A stretch of DNA of 64,000 nt, taken from contig JBCCCR010000010.1 in assembly GCA_039033415.1 (NCBI GenBank), positions 124,001 to 188,000 of the forward strand. Reading direction: 5' to 3'. Positions 1-8,716 of this stretch are shown here, piece by piece; position 1 is the first letter of the stretch, and every line of letters starts with the position of its first letter. Source of the DNA: Pseudomonadota bacterium (GTDB lineage Bacteria; Pseudomonadota; Gammaproteobacteria; Xanthomonadales; SZUA-38). A model generated the notes under the pieces. That model was given only the letters and a program-made list of their open reading frames with translations, made no database searches and was not told where the DNA came from. The translations under genes were made by a program, and so were the position numbers.

Positions 1-1277
1 ATGTCTACCCGGGTGTCGTCGTTGAGGTCCGCGGTAAAACTGTTGGTTGTTGTTACCCCGGCCGCGTTGACACCAACACCGCCTCGCAGATTCAGGGGCC
101 TGCTGATATCAAAAACCTCGTTATCATCTTGAGTCGTATCCCAAAGCGAGTTGAAACGATCCTGGTCTGAAGAGGTGTCAATGAACTCTGCGCCGAAAAG
201 CACAGAATGGTTGACATTGCCCGTGGCGAATTCACCGATCAAGTTTCCCGAGAGAATCAAGTTCTGCCGGTCGGTGGTGTCGATGTAACCGTCAAGCGTA
301 ACCAAGTTAGGTGTTTCGGCCTGGTTGTAACTCGAGGCGTAGAAGTTTTCATACAGCTTGTCGTAGTCGCCATAAAAGAGGCTGACATTCCCTTTCAGGG
401 AACTTGAAAAGTCATGCTGTAGGGCAGCTCGGAATACGTTTGCCTCGATTTCCGTGGTGTTGAGGTCCGGGTCGGCAAACAGATTGTCCTCGAACGCTTC
501 GACGGGCCGGCCATCGGATCCGGTGGGAATACCGCGATCAATAAACCGCTCATGATTGATGTACTCGTAGGACAGATCGAGCGTTGTCGCTTCACTGAAC
601 TGAAGTCTAAAGGTTGGATTTAGGCCAAATCGGTCGCCGTCGTAGAAATCGCGATGGTTATCCAGGCCTTCATAGAATGCGTTGACCCGGAACGCTGATC
701 TATCGCTCACCGCGATATTTCGGTCGAGCTGAACGATGTATTCGCCAAAAGTATCGACGCCAAGCTGAAAACTCGCGAGGTCTTCGCCGACCAATCCCTT
801 TTTGGTAACTCGGTTCAAAATGCCGCCGGTTCCGCCGCGCCCGAACAGCAGCGCATTGGGCCCACGAAGAATCTCCACCTGCTCAACGTTATAAAGGGGT
901 CGGTAGTACTGGACGTCGTCGCGTGAACCATCAATGAAAAAGTCCGCGGTCGAGCGAACCCCGCGAAACACGATGGCGTCTCGGTGACCTTCACCTTGGG
1001 AGTTATTGACCCCCGGCGCGTAGTTAATGATGTCGCCAATGCTGGTAAAGCCCTGCAGCGTAATCTGGTCAGCCGTGATGATGGACAGGCTTTGCGGAAC
1101 GTCCAGGACTGGCGTAGGTGTCTTTAGAGCATTCACCTCGTCTGAATAGAGGTATTTCCCGACGACAACGAGTTCTTCAACCTCTTCAGAATCAGTTTCC
1201 TGTGCGAGGACCGGCGCAAAGGCAATGGCAAGCGAAAGTGTGCCCGTATAGAGCAGGCGTATTACGGAGTGAGACAT
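1..1277 (-). CDS. TonB-dependent siderophore receptor, N-terminal part (cut by window edge)
   Basis: This is an open frame of about 425 codons running off the left edge, so the C-terminal part of the barrel is missing. The start ATG at 1275-1277 opens a signal peptide (MSHSVIRLLYTGTLSLAIAF, ending near VLAQ). An acidic stretch and a TonB-box-like EELVVVG follow. The plug domain carries QSLSIIT, a YAPGVN segment, FRGVRS, FIDGSRDD and RGPNALLFGRGGTGG, the last being typical of siderophore receptor plugs. The remainder alternates short beta strands, as in an outer-membrane barrel. The inferred role is TonB/ExbBD-powered uptake of a ferric siderophore, judged by plug type; the ligand cannot be read from the sequence. 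A Fur-box-like palindrome lies about 45 bp upstream. The neighbouring gene is divergent and appears unrelated. Confidence 0.93.
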   Translation of the reverse strand, partial: MSHSVIRLLYTGTLSLAIAFAPVLAQETDSEEVEELVVVGKYLYSDEVNALKTPTPVLDVPQSLSIITADQITLQGFTSIGDIINYAPGVNNSQGEGHRDAIVFRGVRSTADFFIDGSRDDVQYYRPLYNVEQVEILRGPNALLFGRGGTGGILNRVTKKGLVGEDLASFQLGVDTFGEYIVQLDRNIAVSDRSAFRVNAFYEGLDNHRDFYDGDRFGLNPTFRLQFSEATTLDLSYEYINHERFIDRGIPTGSDGRPVEAFEDNLFADPDLNTTEIEANVFRAALQHDFSSSLKGNVSLFYGDYDKLYENFYASSYNQAETPNLVTLDGYIDTTDRQNLILSGNLIGEFATGNVNHSVLFGAEFIDTSSDQDRFNSLWDTTQDDNEVFDISRPLNLRGGVGVNAAGVTTTNSFTADLNDDTRVD

Positions 1278-1319
1278 GAGTTTTGGGTGTTCTTGGATTG
1301 GAAGGAGCGCGACGGTAAC

Positions 1320-1338
1320 GCAAATGCTACTTATTCGC
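1320..1338. promoter_or_regulatory. Possible Fur box upstream of the siderophore receptor
   Basis: GCAAATGCTACTTATTCGC is a partial 9-1-9 palindrome lying 43 bp upstream of the receptor start. It matches roughly half of the classical Fur consensus (by eye 10 of 18 positions, with ATT/AAT core half-sites). Iron-repressed siderophore receptors usually carry such a site. The match is weak and may be chance. Confidence 0.3.
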
Positions 1339-1489
1339 AACAATAAATTCGCGCATTCCTGAACTCGCAACATGCGATGAACTCCAGGGAAAGCGGAAGA
1401 ACGCCAACCCAGCATTGCAAATTTCTGATCACCGGCAGGCGCAACAGTGAAGTGACAAATGGCTTAGACTTCCGCTGACCAACTCGTGA

Positions 1490-2947
1490 GTGCAATCGAT
1501 GCCTTTTCGCCGCCTATTGTGTCTATCTCTCCTCGCTGCCGCTTTCTGGCTCCACGGATGTGCCACCTCTGGCCGATCATCAGCGTCGCCCGACCCTGAC
1601 CAGATTGCGATTGAGACCGGACTGATTCCGGTGGTGACATTTGAGGAAGAAGGGCCACAGAGAAGACCACTGGTCGATCGGCAGATCGAGCTGGGCGTGC
1701 CCGCGGTCAGCGTGGCCGTTCTGCGCCAAGGCGAACTCTCCTGGGCAAAAGGTTATGGCGATGGCGTAAGCGTTCGCACCCAGTTTCAGGCGGCATCGCT
1801 CTCAAAAACCTTGGCCGCAGCGGGGTTGCTGATGCTGGCGGAGGAACTGGACGTCAGCGTGGATGATGACTTGGGCCCGGCGCTACCCATCGATATGGAC
1901 GCGCTCAATCCCGACGGTTATCCGCTCACGCTGCGGAAGCTGCTGTCACACACCAATGGCACCGCGGTGTCCGGCTTTCCCGGTTATCCCGCGGGCAGCG
2001 ACGTTCCTACCACCGCGCAGATCGTGACCGGAGAAGCACCCACCAACACCGCGCCAGTGACCGTTCGCGCCAATCCGAAGGGCGAGCGGCGCTATTCCGG
2101 CGGCGGCTACACCATCGCGCAGCTTTGGGCTGAAGCCGCAACCGGCCAGCCTTTTGCCCAGCTGATGGACCGGCTGCTGCTGGAGCCGCTGGGCATGAGT
2201 GACAGCACCTTCAAGCTCGCGACGCCCGCCGAGGCGCAGAGCCTGGACCGGGTCCTTGCCTACGATCGCACCGGCGTGCCGGTGGCCGGCGGCTGGCACC
2301 TTTACCCCGAGATGGCCGCCGCGGGACTTTGGACTACGCCGACCGACTATCTCAAGTTTGTTGCTGCCGTCCTGGCCGGTATCAACGGTCGCGACGAAGG
2401 CATTCCGCCGCGTATCGCGACACTCATGAGCACCGAGGTGGCCAGCGAATATGGCCTGGGTATCGGCGTTGCTGATATCGATGGGGGCGTCCGCCTGAGT
2501 CACAGCGGGGGCAACCGCGGCTACCGTTGCAACTTTATGGCCTACCCAGCGACGGAAGATGCGGTGCTGACCATGACAAACGCCGCGGCTGGCTGGCCAT
2601 TGGTGGGGGACGTTGGCCGCACCGCCAACGCCACCTACGGCTGGCCCGCGAGACCGCTGCTCAAACACAAACGTACTCCGGTCACGGCAGACGAATTGGC
2701 CGTGTTCGAAGGGGAGTACCACGCTGCGGGCAGGGACGACACTACCTATGTGCTGTCGGTCTCCGGCAACGAGCTGGCAGGCCGGACCCCTGACGGCAGC
2801 TACACCTTCTCACTGGTCAAAGTTGGGCCCACAACCTTTATCGACCCGCAGGACGGTGAGCAAGCGGAGCTGGTCCCAACCGGTGACGGCAGGGTACAAA
2901 TCACAACGCCCAACAACATCTATTTCAAACGCGTCGCAGGACGCTAA
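1490..2947 (+). CDS. Beta-lactamase-fold serine hydrolase, lipoprotein
   Basis: The 485-residue protein begins at GTG 1490; an in-frame ATG three codons later at 1499 is an equally good start. The N-terminus is a lipoprotein signal with lipobox LHGC (Cys24). The catalytic domain shows the class C beta-lactamase/DD-peptidase motifs: SLSK at 103-106 (nucleophile Ser, general base Lys), YSG at 202-204 in place of Y-x-N, and HSGG at 337-340 in place of KTG. A small C-terminal beta domain follows from about residue 400, as in many serine hydrolases of this class. It probably acts on an amide or ester in the periplasm; the substrate is unknown and there is no reason to call it a resistance gene. 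Its 3' end overlaps the convergent peptidase gene by 23 bp. Confidence 0.9.
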   Translation: MQSMPFRRLLCLSLLAAAFWLHGCATSGRSSASPDPDQIAIETGLIPVVTFEEEGPQRRPLVDRQIELGVPAVSVAVLRQGELSWAKGYGDGVSVRTQFQAASLSKTLAAAGLLMLAEELDVSVDDDLGPALPIDMDALNPDGYPLTLRKLLSHTNGTAVSGFPGYPAGSDVPTTAQIVTGEAPTNTAPVTVRANPKGERRYSGGGYTIAQLWAEAATGQPFAQLMDRLLLEPLGMSDSTFKLATPAEAQSLDRVLAYDRTGVPVAGGWHLYPEMAAAGLWTTPTDYLKFVAAVLAGINGRDEGIPPRIATLMSTEVASEYGLGIGVADIDGGVRLSHSGGNRGYRCNFMAYPATEDAVLTMTNAAAGWPLVGDVGRTANATYGWPARPLLKHKRTPVTADELAVFEGEYHAAGRDDTTYVLSVSGNELAGRTPDGSYTFSLVKVGPTTFIDPQDGEQAELVPTGDGRVQITTPNNIYFKRVAGR

Positions 2948-5072
2948 TCCGACGCAAAAAGTCCAGCGCAGCCTCGATGGCAGAGTCACGCTCCGCGTCA
3001 TATTCGGCGTCGGTGAACACGGGGACGGTAATGTCCGGCGGAATGCCGACCGCCTCAAACAACTCTCCTTCTGGCGAGGCGATCTGGCCGATGGTCAAAG
3101 ACACGGCCCATTGATTGGGCAGCACCCGCCCGGTCCGAGACAATACACCTGCGGTGGGGGCGCCGATCAGCGTTGCGTGGGGGAGAGAACGAATGGCAAA
3201 GGTAAAAGACTCTGCTGCGCTCCCGGTGATGGGGCCAATCAACAACACCAAATCGCCATCGAATGGTGGCCGATCCTCCGGCGAAAGGGTCGTGAGTACA
3301 GGTCCAGACAGACTGCCCTCCTGAGTAAAACGACGTTCTGAGAAAATGGTCCGCGATTGACCGCGTAGGAAGCGCCCAGCCAGCTCGTAGCTGACGTTGG
3401 CATTGCCGCCACCGTTGCGTCGCATATCGAGCACCAGCTTGTCGACGTTTTCCGACGTAAAAAAATCAAAGACCCGAGTCAGCTCATTTCGCAGAAACGC
3501 CACCTGTTCCACGGTCGAATTACCACCTGAGTCGAGCGACCAGGAGCGAACCTCCAGGTACCCGACACCGGGGCCAAGAATGCCGTAGTTGATGTCCCCC
3601 GCGGCGGCAACACGTCGAGGGCCCACGACATAGCTGCGAATAATGTTGTCAACCTCAACGCCGGTTACCGCCCGCTGAAAATACGCCTGGACCTCAGGCG
3701 TGGCGCCCGACCCGAACCAGCGCGTGGGCGACTGAATACTGGTGTGCAGGTCCCCAAGCGGCGCGACCATATCGGAGAAAACGTCAAACAGCTGATCGCC
3801 GTTTGTGGCTGCGGTCACACGTGGCCCAAAGGTGGCCTGCTGCGCGGCCCAGTCAACGCCACGGACGTCAAACGCCGCATAAAGCTCGGCAAACGTTGCG
3901 GCAAAAGCGTCGTAGTTCACGACGGGATCAGCCGTAAACGGCGTACCACCTCCCTGGCAAACCGCAGGCAACGCCGACACCCGTCGCAGCCGAACCGTAC
4001 TCACCGAATCCAGCGTATCCAGTTCCAGGAGCTCACCGTCGGTACTCACGCGCAGATCGGTCGTCGTCGCCACCAAATCATCGGCAGGGGCGGACAGCAC
4101 AGGCAAACAGGAGGTGGCGGTTACCTGGTACGCCGTTGCGGTCTCGGCCGTCACGTCGGCGGCAAAACCAAACCCAATGGACAACCAATGCCCGACGAAG
4201 GTAGACGCATCGGCGGGAACAAAACGGTTTTCGCGGCAGGTCAGTCCATCAATGCCCGTTAGTCGGGTGAGATTGTGATTGCCCGAAGGACCGAAGGCGG
4301 GATCCAAATCGTAGTTCACCCAGCCGTTTTCACAGCCGAGGTTCAGCTCGAGACGACCGACGGGCTGACGAACCACGTCGTCCGGATTGTGGTCTGGACC
4401 AAAACGCCCGCCCGAGGTTGAGAGCAATTCCATCACCAAAGACTCAGCAGCAACATAGGCGATCCCGGTATACCAGGCCGGGTTTCCAACCGCGTCAAAG
4501 GTAAACCAGTTGATAAAGGCGGTTGTGTCATCGAGCACCTGGACGATGAACCCTTCACCGTTGCGCACCGGCAAAAACCAGGAGGCCGTCTGATTCAGAG
4601 CCGGAGTAGCTGTTGCACCGGTCGCCACCGAAGTGCAGTCAAAGCCAGCGATTCCGGTCAGGCGTCCCAGCGCCTGAGTTCCGGTCTGCCCGTCCACCTC
4701 ATAGTCAGCGCTACCGGCATTACAGGAACTGAACGACAGGGTGAGCGTGCCGACGGTCCGGAGACTCACCTCATCTGGATCAAATTCCGGCCCAAATCTG
4801 CCGCCGGTAGCTTCCTGCAAATCACTGATTTCGATCGACGAGTCGGTGGCCTCCCCCACACCGATATACCAGCGCTGAGCACCGCTATCGTCATAGGTAA
4901 ACCAATAAACCAGCGCCTGGTCTTCCGCCAGCACCTCAACAAGAAACCCCGCACCCTCAAACGCTGGATCGAACCATGCGCCGGTCAATGTGCCAGACAG
5001 CGCTTCAGCTGGCTGGCTGTGGACGCTAACGGTAAGCCATAGAAAAAGTGCAGCGAAACAACGCTTTGACAT
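2925..5072 (-). CDS. Secreted S41-family peptidase with duplicated N-terminal domain
   Basis: The product has 715 residues and a signal peptide ending near residue 24. Residues 31-146 and 163-279 are two copies of one domain. Each has W-F, then EGAGF or NGEGF, then WFTYD or WFTFD, W-Y-x-G, GGRFGP, a D-P-D/N-P-D-D turn, a central Cys, RLTGI and a closing Cys. The C-terminal half (about 380-705) is a tail-specific-protease-like S41 domain. It has LDMRRNGGGN at 548-557 and GSAAE at 617-621 with probable catalytic Ser618, followed by GAPTAG. No PDZ domain is evident. It is likely a periplasmic or exported endopeptidase, with the duplicated domains serving recognition or anchoring (inference). The gene is monocistronic and convergent with the serine hydrolase gene. 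Confidence 0.88.
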   Translation of the reverse strand: MSKRCFAALFLWLTVSVHSQPAEALSGTLTGAWFDPAFEGAGFLVEVLAEDQALVYWFTYDDSGAQRWYIGVGEATDSSIEISDLQEATGGRFGPEFDPDEVSLRTVGTLTLSFSSCNAGSADYEVDGQTGTQALGRLTGIAGFDCTSVATGATATPALNQTASWFLPVRNGEGFIVQVLDDTTAFINWFTFDAVGNPAWYTGIAYVAAESLVMELLSTSGGRFGPDHNPDDVVRQPVGRLELNLGCENGWVNYDLDPAFGPSGNHNLTRLTGIDGLTCRENRFVPADASTFVGHWLSIGFGFAADVTAETATAYQVTATSCLPVLSAPADDLVATTTDLRVSTDGELLELDTLDSVSTVRLRRVSALPAVCQGGGTPFTADPVVNYDAFAATFAELYAAFDVRGVDWAAQQATFGPRVTAATNGDQLFDVFSDMVAPLGDLHTSIQSPTRWFGSGATPEVQAYFQRAVTGVEVDNIIRSYVVGPRRVAAAGDINYGILGPGVGYLEVRSWSLDSGGNSTVEQVAFLRNELTRVFDFFTSENVDKLVLDMRRNGGGNANVSYELAGRFLRGQSRTIFSERRFTQEGSLSGPVLTTLSPEDRPPFDGDLVLLIGPITGSAAESFTFAIRSLPHATLIGAPTAGVLSRTGRVLPNQWAVSLTIGQIASPEGELFEAVGIPPDITVPVFTDAEYDAERDSAIEAALDFLRRISVLRRV

Positions 5073-5333
5073 GGTCCGCTCCTTTTACCACCGGCGGAGT
5101 ATAGGCAGAACACGAACCCTGCCGCGTGTACCAAAAGGTCCACATCGGTTTTGTCAGTCGGACGCTTGGGCGTAGCAAAGCTCTGCCGCCCATTCGCTAC
5201 CTATTGGAAGCTGTCTGGGCAGCCCAAAATTGGCAGCGAATGATTCCGGGCTTCACTGGTAAGGGAGTTGAATAACCGCTAACGCGACTGCAACGCGAGT
5301 TGGCCTGCCGCAGTGTCCGCGAGCTTGAGCAGT

Positions 5334-6665
5334 TTATTCCGCGCTGATGCGTCCTGCCTGCATCGAATCTTTTCGATTATGTGACAACCACTCCAGCGCA
5401 AGGCCAGCGAGGGCTTTTACACCGACATGCATCACGTCGTCGTTCACGACAAAAAATGGTGAATGGTTAGGAGCGGCACTACCCAAGCCTCGACCCTCCG
5501 GCGCCACACCCAGCGCGAAAAACAAGCCAGGAATTTCGTTGGCGTAGAAAGAAAAGTCTTCTGACGCGGTAATCGGTGGAATCAACCTGGCTTTTCCCCC
5601 AAGGGCATAGCGATCCAGCACAGCTTTCATGCTCTCGGTAAGTTCAGGATCGTTGCGGGTAACGGGATAGCCGCGATCGATAGTCACTTCCGCCGTAGCC
5701 CCGTGACTTTCTGCCGTCAGGGTCGCAATTCGAGTTACGCGCTCGTGAATGTCGTTTCGCATAGCTGGATCGAAGGCCCGAATGGTTCCGGTGAGTTCCA
5801 CCTGATTGGGAATGATATTGCCGCGATTACCCCCGTTGATCGAGCCGAAAGTGATAATGGCCGGCGCCTTCGTGATATCAATCTGCCGGCTCACAACGTT
5901 CTGGACGCCGCTGATGACCTGCGCTGCGACTACAATCGGATCAACGCCCGCCCAAGGCATCGCGCCGTGAGTTTGCTGTCCCTTAATCACAATCTTCAAA
6001 CCGTCTGATGCCGCCTGCATCCCGCCAGGACGATAGCCAATCGAACCGGCACGGAAAGGTGCCACATGCAGACCAAAGATTGCGCCCGGCGCGTAGTCTC
6101 CGCCCAAAACGCCCTGGGCGACCATCAACTCGGCCCCGCCCTCTTCTCCGGGTGGGGCACCCTCCTCCGCCGGCTGAAAAATAAACTTCACGCTGCCGGG
6201 GATGTCCTCGCGCATGCCCGCAAGCACTTCTGCCACACCCATGAGGATTGCCGTATGCGCATCGTGGCCGCACGCATGCATGACGCCAGTTTCCTGACCG
6301 CGCCACTCGGTGGTCACAGTCGACGCAAAAGGCAGCCCCGTTTGTTCCCGCACCGGCAACGCATCCATATCGGCCCGCAAAGCGACCACGGGCCCTGGCT
6401 TGCCGCCTCTCAGCACCCCCACAACGCCGGTATGGGCTACCTCCGTTTCGACAAGATCAAAGGAAAGTGACCTGAGATGGTCAGCAACAATTCTCGCCGT
6501 TCTAAACTCACGGTTGCCGAGCTCAGGGTTGGCGTGAAGATCGTGACGCCAGGCGATGACTTTCTCGGCCACTGCGTCTGCCGACTCTTCAATCGTCGTG
6601 GTCTTGGCTGCTCCATGAACAGCGCCCGATAAAGCGAGCGCGGTAACGACTAGATATGAACGCAT
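5334..6665 (-). CDS. M20-family amidohydrolase (peptidase M20D type), exported
   Basis: The start is ATG 6663-6665 because AAGGAGGG lies just upstream and it opens a signal peptide (MRSYLVVTALALSGAVHGA). A longer in-frame start at 6761 has no such support. The mature part carries the M20D metal-site pattern: HANPELG near 44, RADMDALP at 98-105, Cys132 and His134 in HACGHDAH, the QPAEEG Glu pair at 167-168, and His200 in GLHV. Family members hydrolyse N-acyl amino acids, such as hippurate or indole-acetyl amino acids, using two divalent metal ions. The signal peptide suggests a periplasmic role, consistent with deacylation of amino-acid conjugates. Length (443 residues) is typical for the family. 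Confidence 0.93.
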   Translation of the reverse strand: MRSYLVVTALALSGAVHGAAKTTTIEESADAVAEKVIAWRHDLHANPELGNREFRTARIVADHLRSLSFDLVETEVAHTGVVGVLRGGKPGPVVALRADMDALPVREQTGLPFASTVTTEWRGQETGVMHACGHDAHTAILMGVAEVLAGMREDIPGSVKFIFQPAEEGAPPGEEGGAELMVAQGVLGGDYAPGAIFGLHVAPFRAGSIGYRPGGMQAASDGLKIVIKGQQTHGAMPWAGVDPIVVAAQVISGVQNVVSRQIDITKAPAIITFGSINGGNRGNIIPNQVELTGTIRAFDPAMRNDIHERVTRIATLTAESHGATAEVTIDRGYPVTRNDPELTESMKAVLDRYALGGKARLIPPITASEDFSFYANEIPGLFFALGVAPEGRGLGSAAPNHSPFFVVNDDVMHVGVKALAGLALEWLSHNRKDSMQAGRISAE

Positions 6666-6918
6666 CGGTAACCCTCCTTGCTGCAGAGTATAGGTCGGCT
6701 TAGCCACAGGTTTTAGATTTCCCAGCGCTGTTGGGACAAGATCCCGAGCGATTTCGTTCATCCAAGCTCATCGACCGCGAAACATGCCTTTAAGGGATGT
6801 CGCGGAAGGGGACGCTTTCGAGAGACCGTTTCCTGACGCGACAGGTGCAAGGGTGGCGCCGCAAGGACGGGGCGACGAAGCTCAGCTACACTGAACGGGC
6901 AATGAGGGTGATGAGGAT

Positions 6919-7773
6919 ATGGGTGATTTCAGCATGAAGCCGCTTCTGGCGTTGGCCATAGGCGCGCTGACCACAACCACAACAATTGCTCAAGACGCTT
7001 TTGAGCCGGACGACACGCCGGTGCAGGCAACGTTTCTTGAGGGTTTCGATTTCCTGACCAACGGGCCTGTTGTGATCGAACAGGAGCATACTTTCAGCGA
7101 TGCCTCCGACGTTGACTTCACCACGTTTGCAACCACCTTCAACTACCCCACATCTTGGTCTGGCAGCGACCCCAATACTCGGCTCTATCTGCAGGTTTGC
7201 GACGGCGCATGTGATGATGTGGCCGACCTGTTCATCAGCCTGGAACTCTTCGATTTTGATCTGATCGCTGATCCTGCGAACGCGACGCCCGTTTTTGCCA
7301 TCAACCCGTGTCCCGGCGGCATCAGCGATGAACAGGAGCGGGAGCTGCCCAATTTCCCCCAGGACGAAACGCTGTTCGTGCGAGTCACCGAGTGCAGCGG
7401 TAACGGTGCCGGTCGACCTTATCGGCTGTTGCTCACCCGAGACGCGGTCGGCATTGATCTCCACAAAATCTCGGGCACCGTTGGGTTCCTGGATGGCTCA
7501 TCCCAGCTTCAGCCCGCACCAGCGTTCGTCGTCATCACGTCGAATTACAACGACTTTACGTTTGCCAACCCCGTGACCGGAGCCTATGCACTTGGCGTAC
7601 TTTCTCGAGACTTTCAGTCCGGTGCCGACATCGCCGACCTCGAACTGACCGCTCAGGTTTTTGGGAACGACCAGGACTTCGACATTCAAACCCAGGCTGT
7701 CACGGGCCTCACGGCCGCCGACGAACAAATCGTGAATTTCCAGCTCAATATATTCCTTAACGGATTTGAGTAG
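6919..7773 (+). CDS. Secreted protein of unknown function with F-x-N-G-F-E C-terminal tail
   Basis: The 284-residue protein has a short N-terminal extension and a signal peptide (MKPLLALAIGALTTTTTIAQ); ATG 6919 and ATG 6934 are both possible starts. The mature region starts DAFEPDDTP, resembling the pre-peptidase C-terminal type of extracellular beta domain, in which E-x-D-D-x-x-x-A motifs are common. It has two Cys pairs, and a second beta-sandwich-like domain from about residue 185. It ends in IFLNGFE, a tail shared with two other large secreted proteins in this window, so it is probably handled by the same export or anchoring route. No enzymatic motif is visible. It is convergent with the CpcT-like gene. 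Confidence 0.75.
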   Translation: MGDFSMKPLLALAIGALTTTTTIAQDAFEPDDTPVQATFLEGFDFLTNGPVVIEQEHTFSDASDVDFTTFATTFNYPTSWSGSDPNTRLYLQVCDGACDDVADLFISLELFDFDLIADPANATPVFAINPCPGGISDEQERELPNFPQDETLFVRVTECSGNGAGRPYRLLLTRDAVGIDLHKISGTVGFLDGSSQLQPAPAFVVITSNYNDFTFANPVTGAYALGVLSRDFQSGADIADLELTAQVFGNDQDFDIQTQAVTGLTAADEQIVNFQLNIFLNGFE

Positions 7774-7812
7774 TCGCCCCGAAGCCTGATTCCGAGCGGT
7801 TAGAATTCGCGT

Positions 7813-8487
7813 CTAACGCCGGCGAAGATGGTGCAGCGTTCCGTCTCCGGTCTGAAACAACACCGCTTCGGTTGCTCCGTCGGAGAGCGTGTCGCTGAAG
7901 TGGAAGCCGTCGGGGTCGATCACCATGCGGGTAAACGAGACCACTTCTGTGATCTGCTCTGGCAGATTCATGCCCGGCAGCGGCTCGTAGCGACAAGCAC
8001 CCCAGGCCATGGAGCCTCGCCAGGCATCCGCCTGTCGCTGGAGGTAAATGTCACACCCCGGCAGCACGAGAAAGTCATCGAGTGATGGTGTCCCGCCCAG
8101 CTCCAGGCCTTGGGCCCGAGCATCCCCGGCTCGGGGAATATAGAGACGCAGCGTGACCACCTGTTCGTCGGGCCCTGCGCTGAAGCCGTAGATGCGCCGG
8201 CGGAAGACTCGGCCCTCGTTTCCCAGATCCCGATATTCCACCTGAACGGTAAACTCGCCGGCTTCAGGCATCTCGATCGGTTGCGCTTTTACCTCAACAA
8301 ACCGGTGCTGATCGTTAGCAGCGATCCCAGCAGCGTTCTGGGCTTTGATCTGTGCTTCATTGTTATAGGTGCCTTGGAGCCAGTCCACAATCTGCTTTAG
8401 ATCATCCAAAGGCGCGGCAAAAACCGGTGACGTGAGGCCAGCGAGAGTCGATAGCAGGCAAAGTCTTTTGAGCAATTGAACGGGCAT
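7813..8487 (-). CDS. CpcT/CpeT-family protein, exported
   Basis: The 224-residue product starts at ATG 8485-8487, which opens a signal peptide ending near VFAAP. A longer frame to 8577 has no signal sequence. Features of the CpcT/CpeT fold are D-W-L-Q-G-T-Y-N-N near residue 35, a central YRDLGNEGRVFRRRIYGF strand pair, and the GCDIYLQRQADAWRGS block. In cyanobacteria CpcT/CpeT attach bilins to phycobiliproteins; in heterotrophs the family has no established role. Nothing here suggests photosynthesis, so the bilin lyase function should not be transferred. It lies alone between a convergent secreted protein and a divergent DUF418 gene. Confidence 0.8.
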   Translation of the reverse strand: MPVQLLKRLCLLSTLAGLTSPVFAAPLDDLKQIVDWLQGTYNNEAQIKAQNAAGIAANDQHRFVEVKAQPIEMPEAGEFTVQVEYRDLGNEGRVFRRRIYGFSAGPDEQVVTLRLYIPRAGDARAQGLELGGTPSLDDFLVLPGCDIYLQRQADAWRGSMAWGACRYEPLPGMNLPEQITEVVSFTRMVIDPDGFHFSDTLSDGATEAVLFQTGDGTLHHLRRR

Positions 8488-8716
8488 AACGGACAGAATT
8501 TTCCCGCGACGGGATAGTGGGGTCAATGACCCAAGGTCGGGACCGCCGCTTAGATACAACCTCGCATCCCAGCGCATTTAGGATGTACGCGATCTCCGGC
8601 GGGAAGCGGTTATCCTCAAGTTTGTGTTCGATTTGAGGCGCACTGGCATTTAGGTAGAGACACTCCGAGGCTTGAACCGTTATGCGCCACCTTTCTTCTG
8701 ACTACAACGCAAGACT

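Noticed and set aside
1946-2722. Minus-strand frame of 258 codons
   Set aside because: It is antisense to the serine hydrolase, whose active-site motifs confirm the plus strand.
1490-2947. Antibiotic resistance beta-lactamase
   Set aside because: The SLSK, YSG and HSGG motifs are shared by many esterases and peptidases, and the lipobox plus extra C-terminal domain differ from resistance enzymes.
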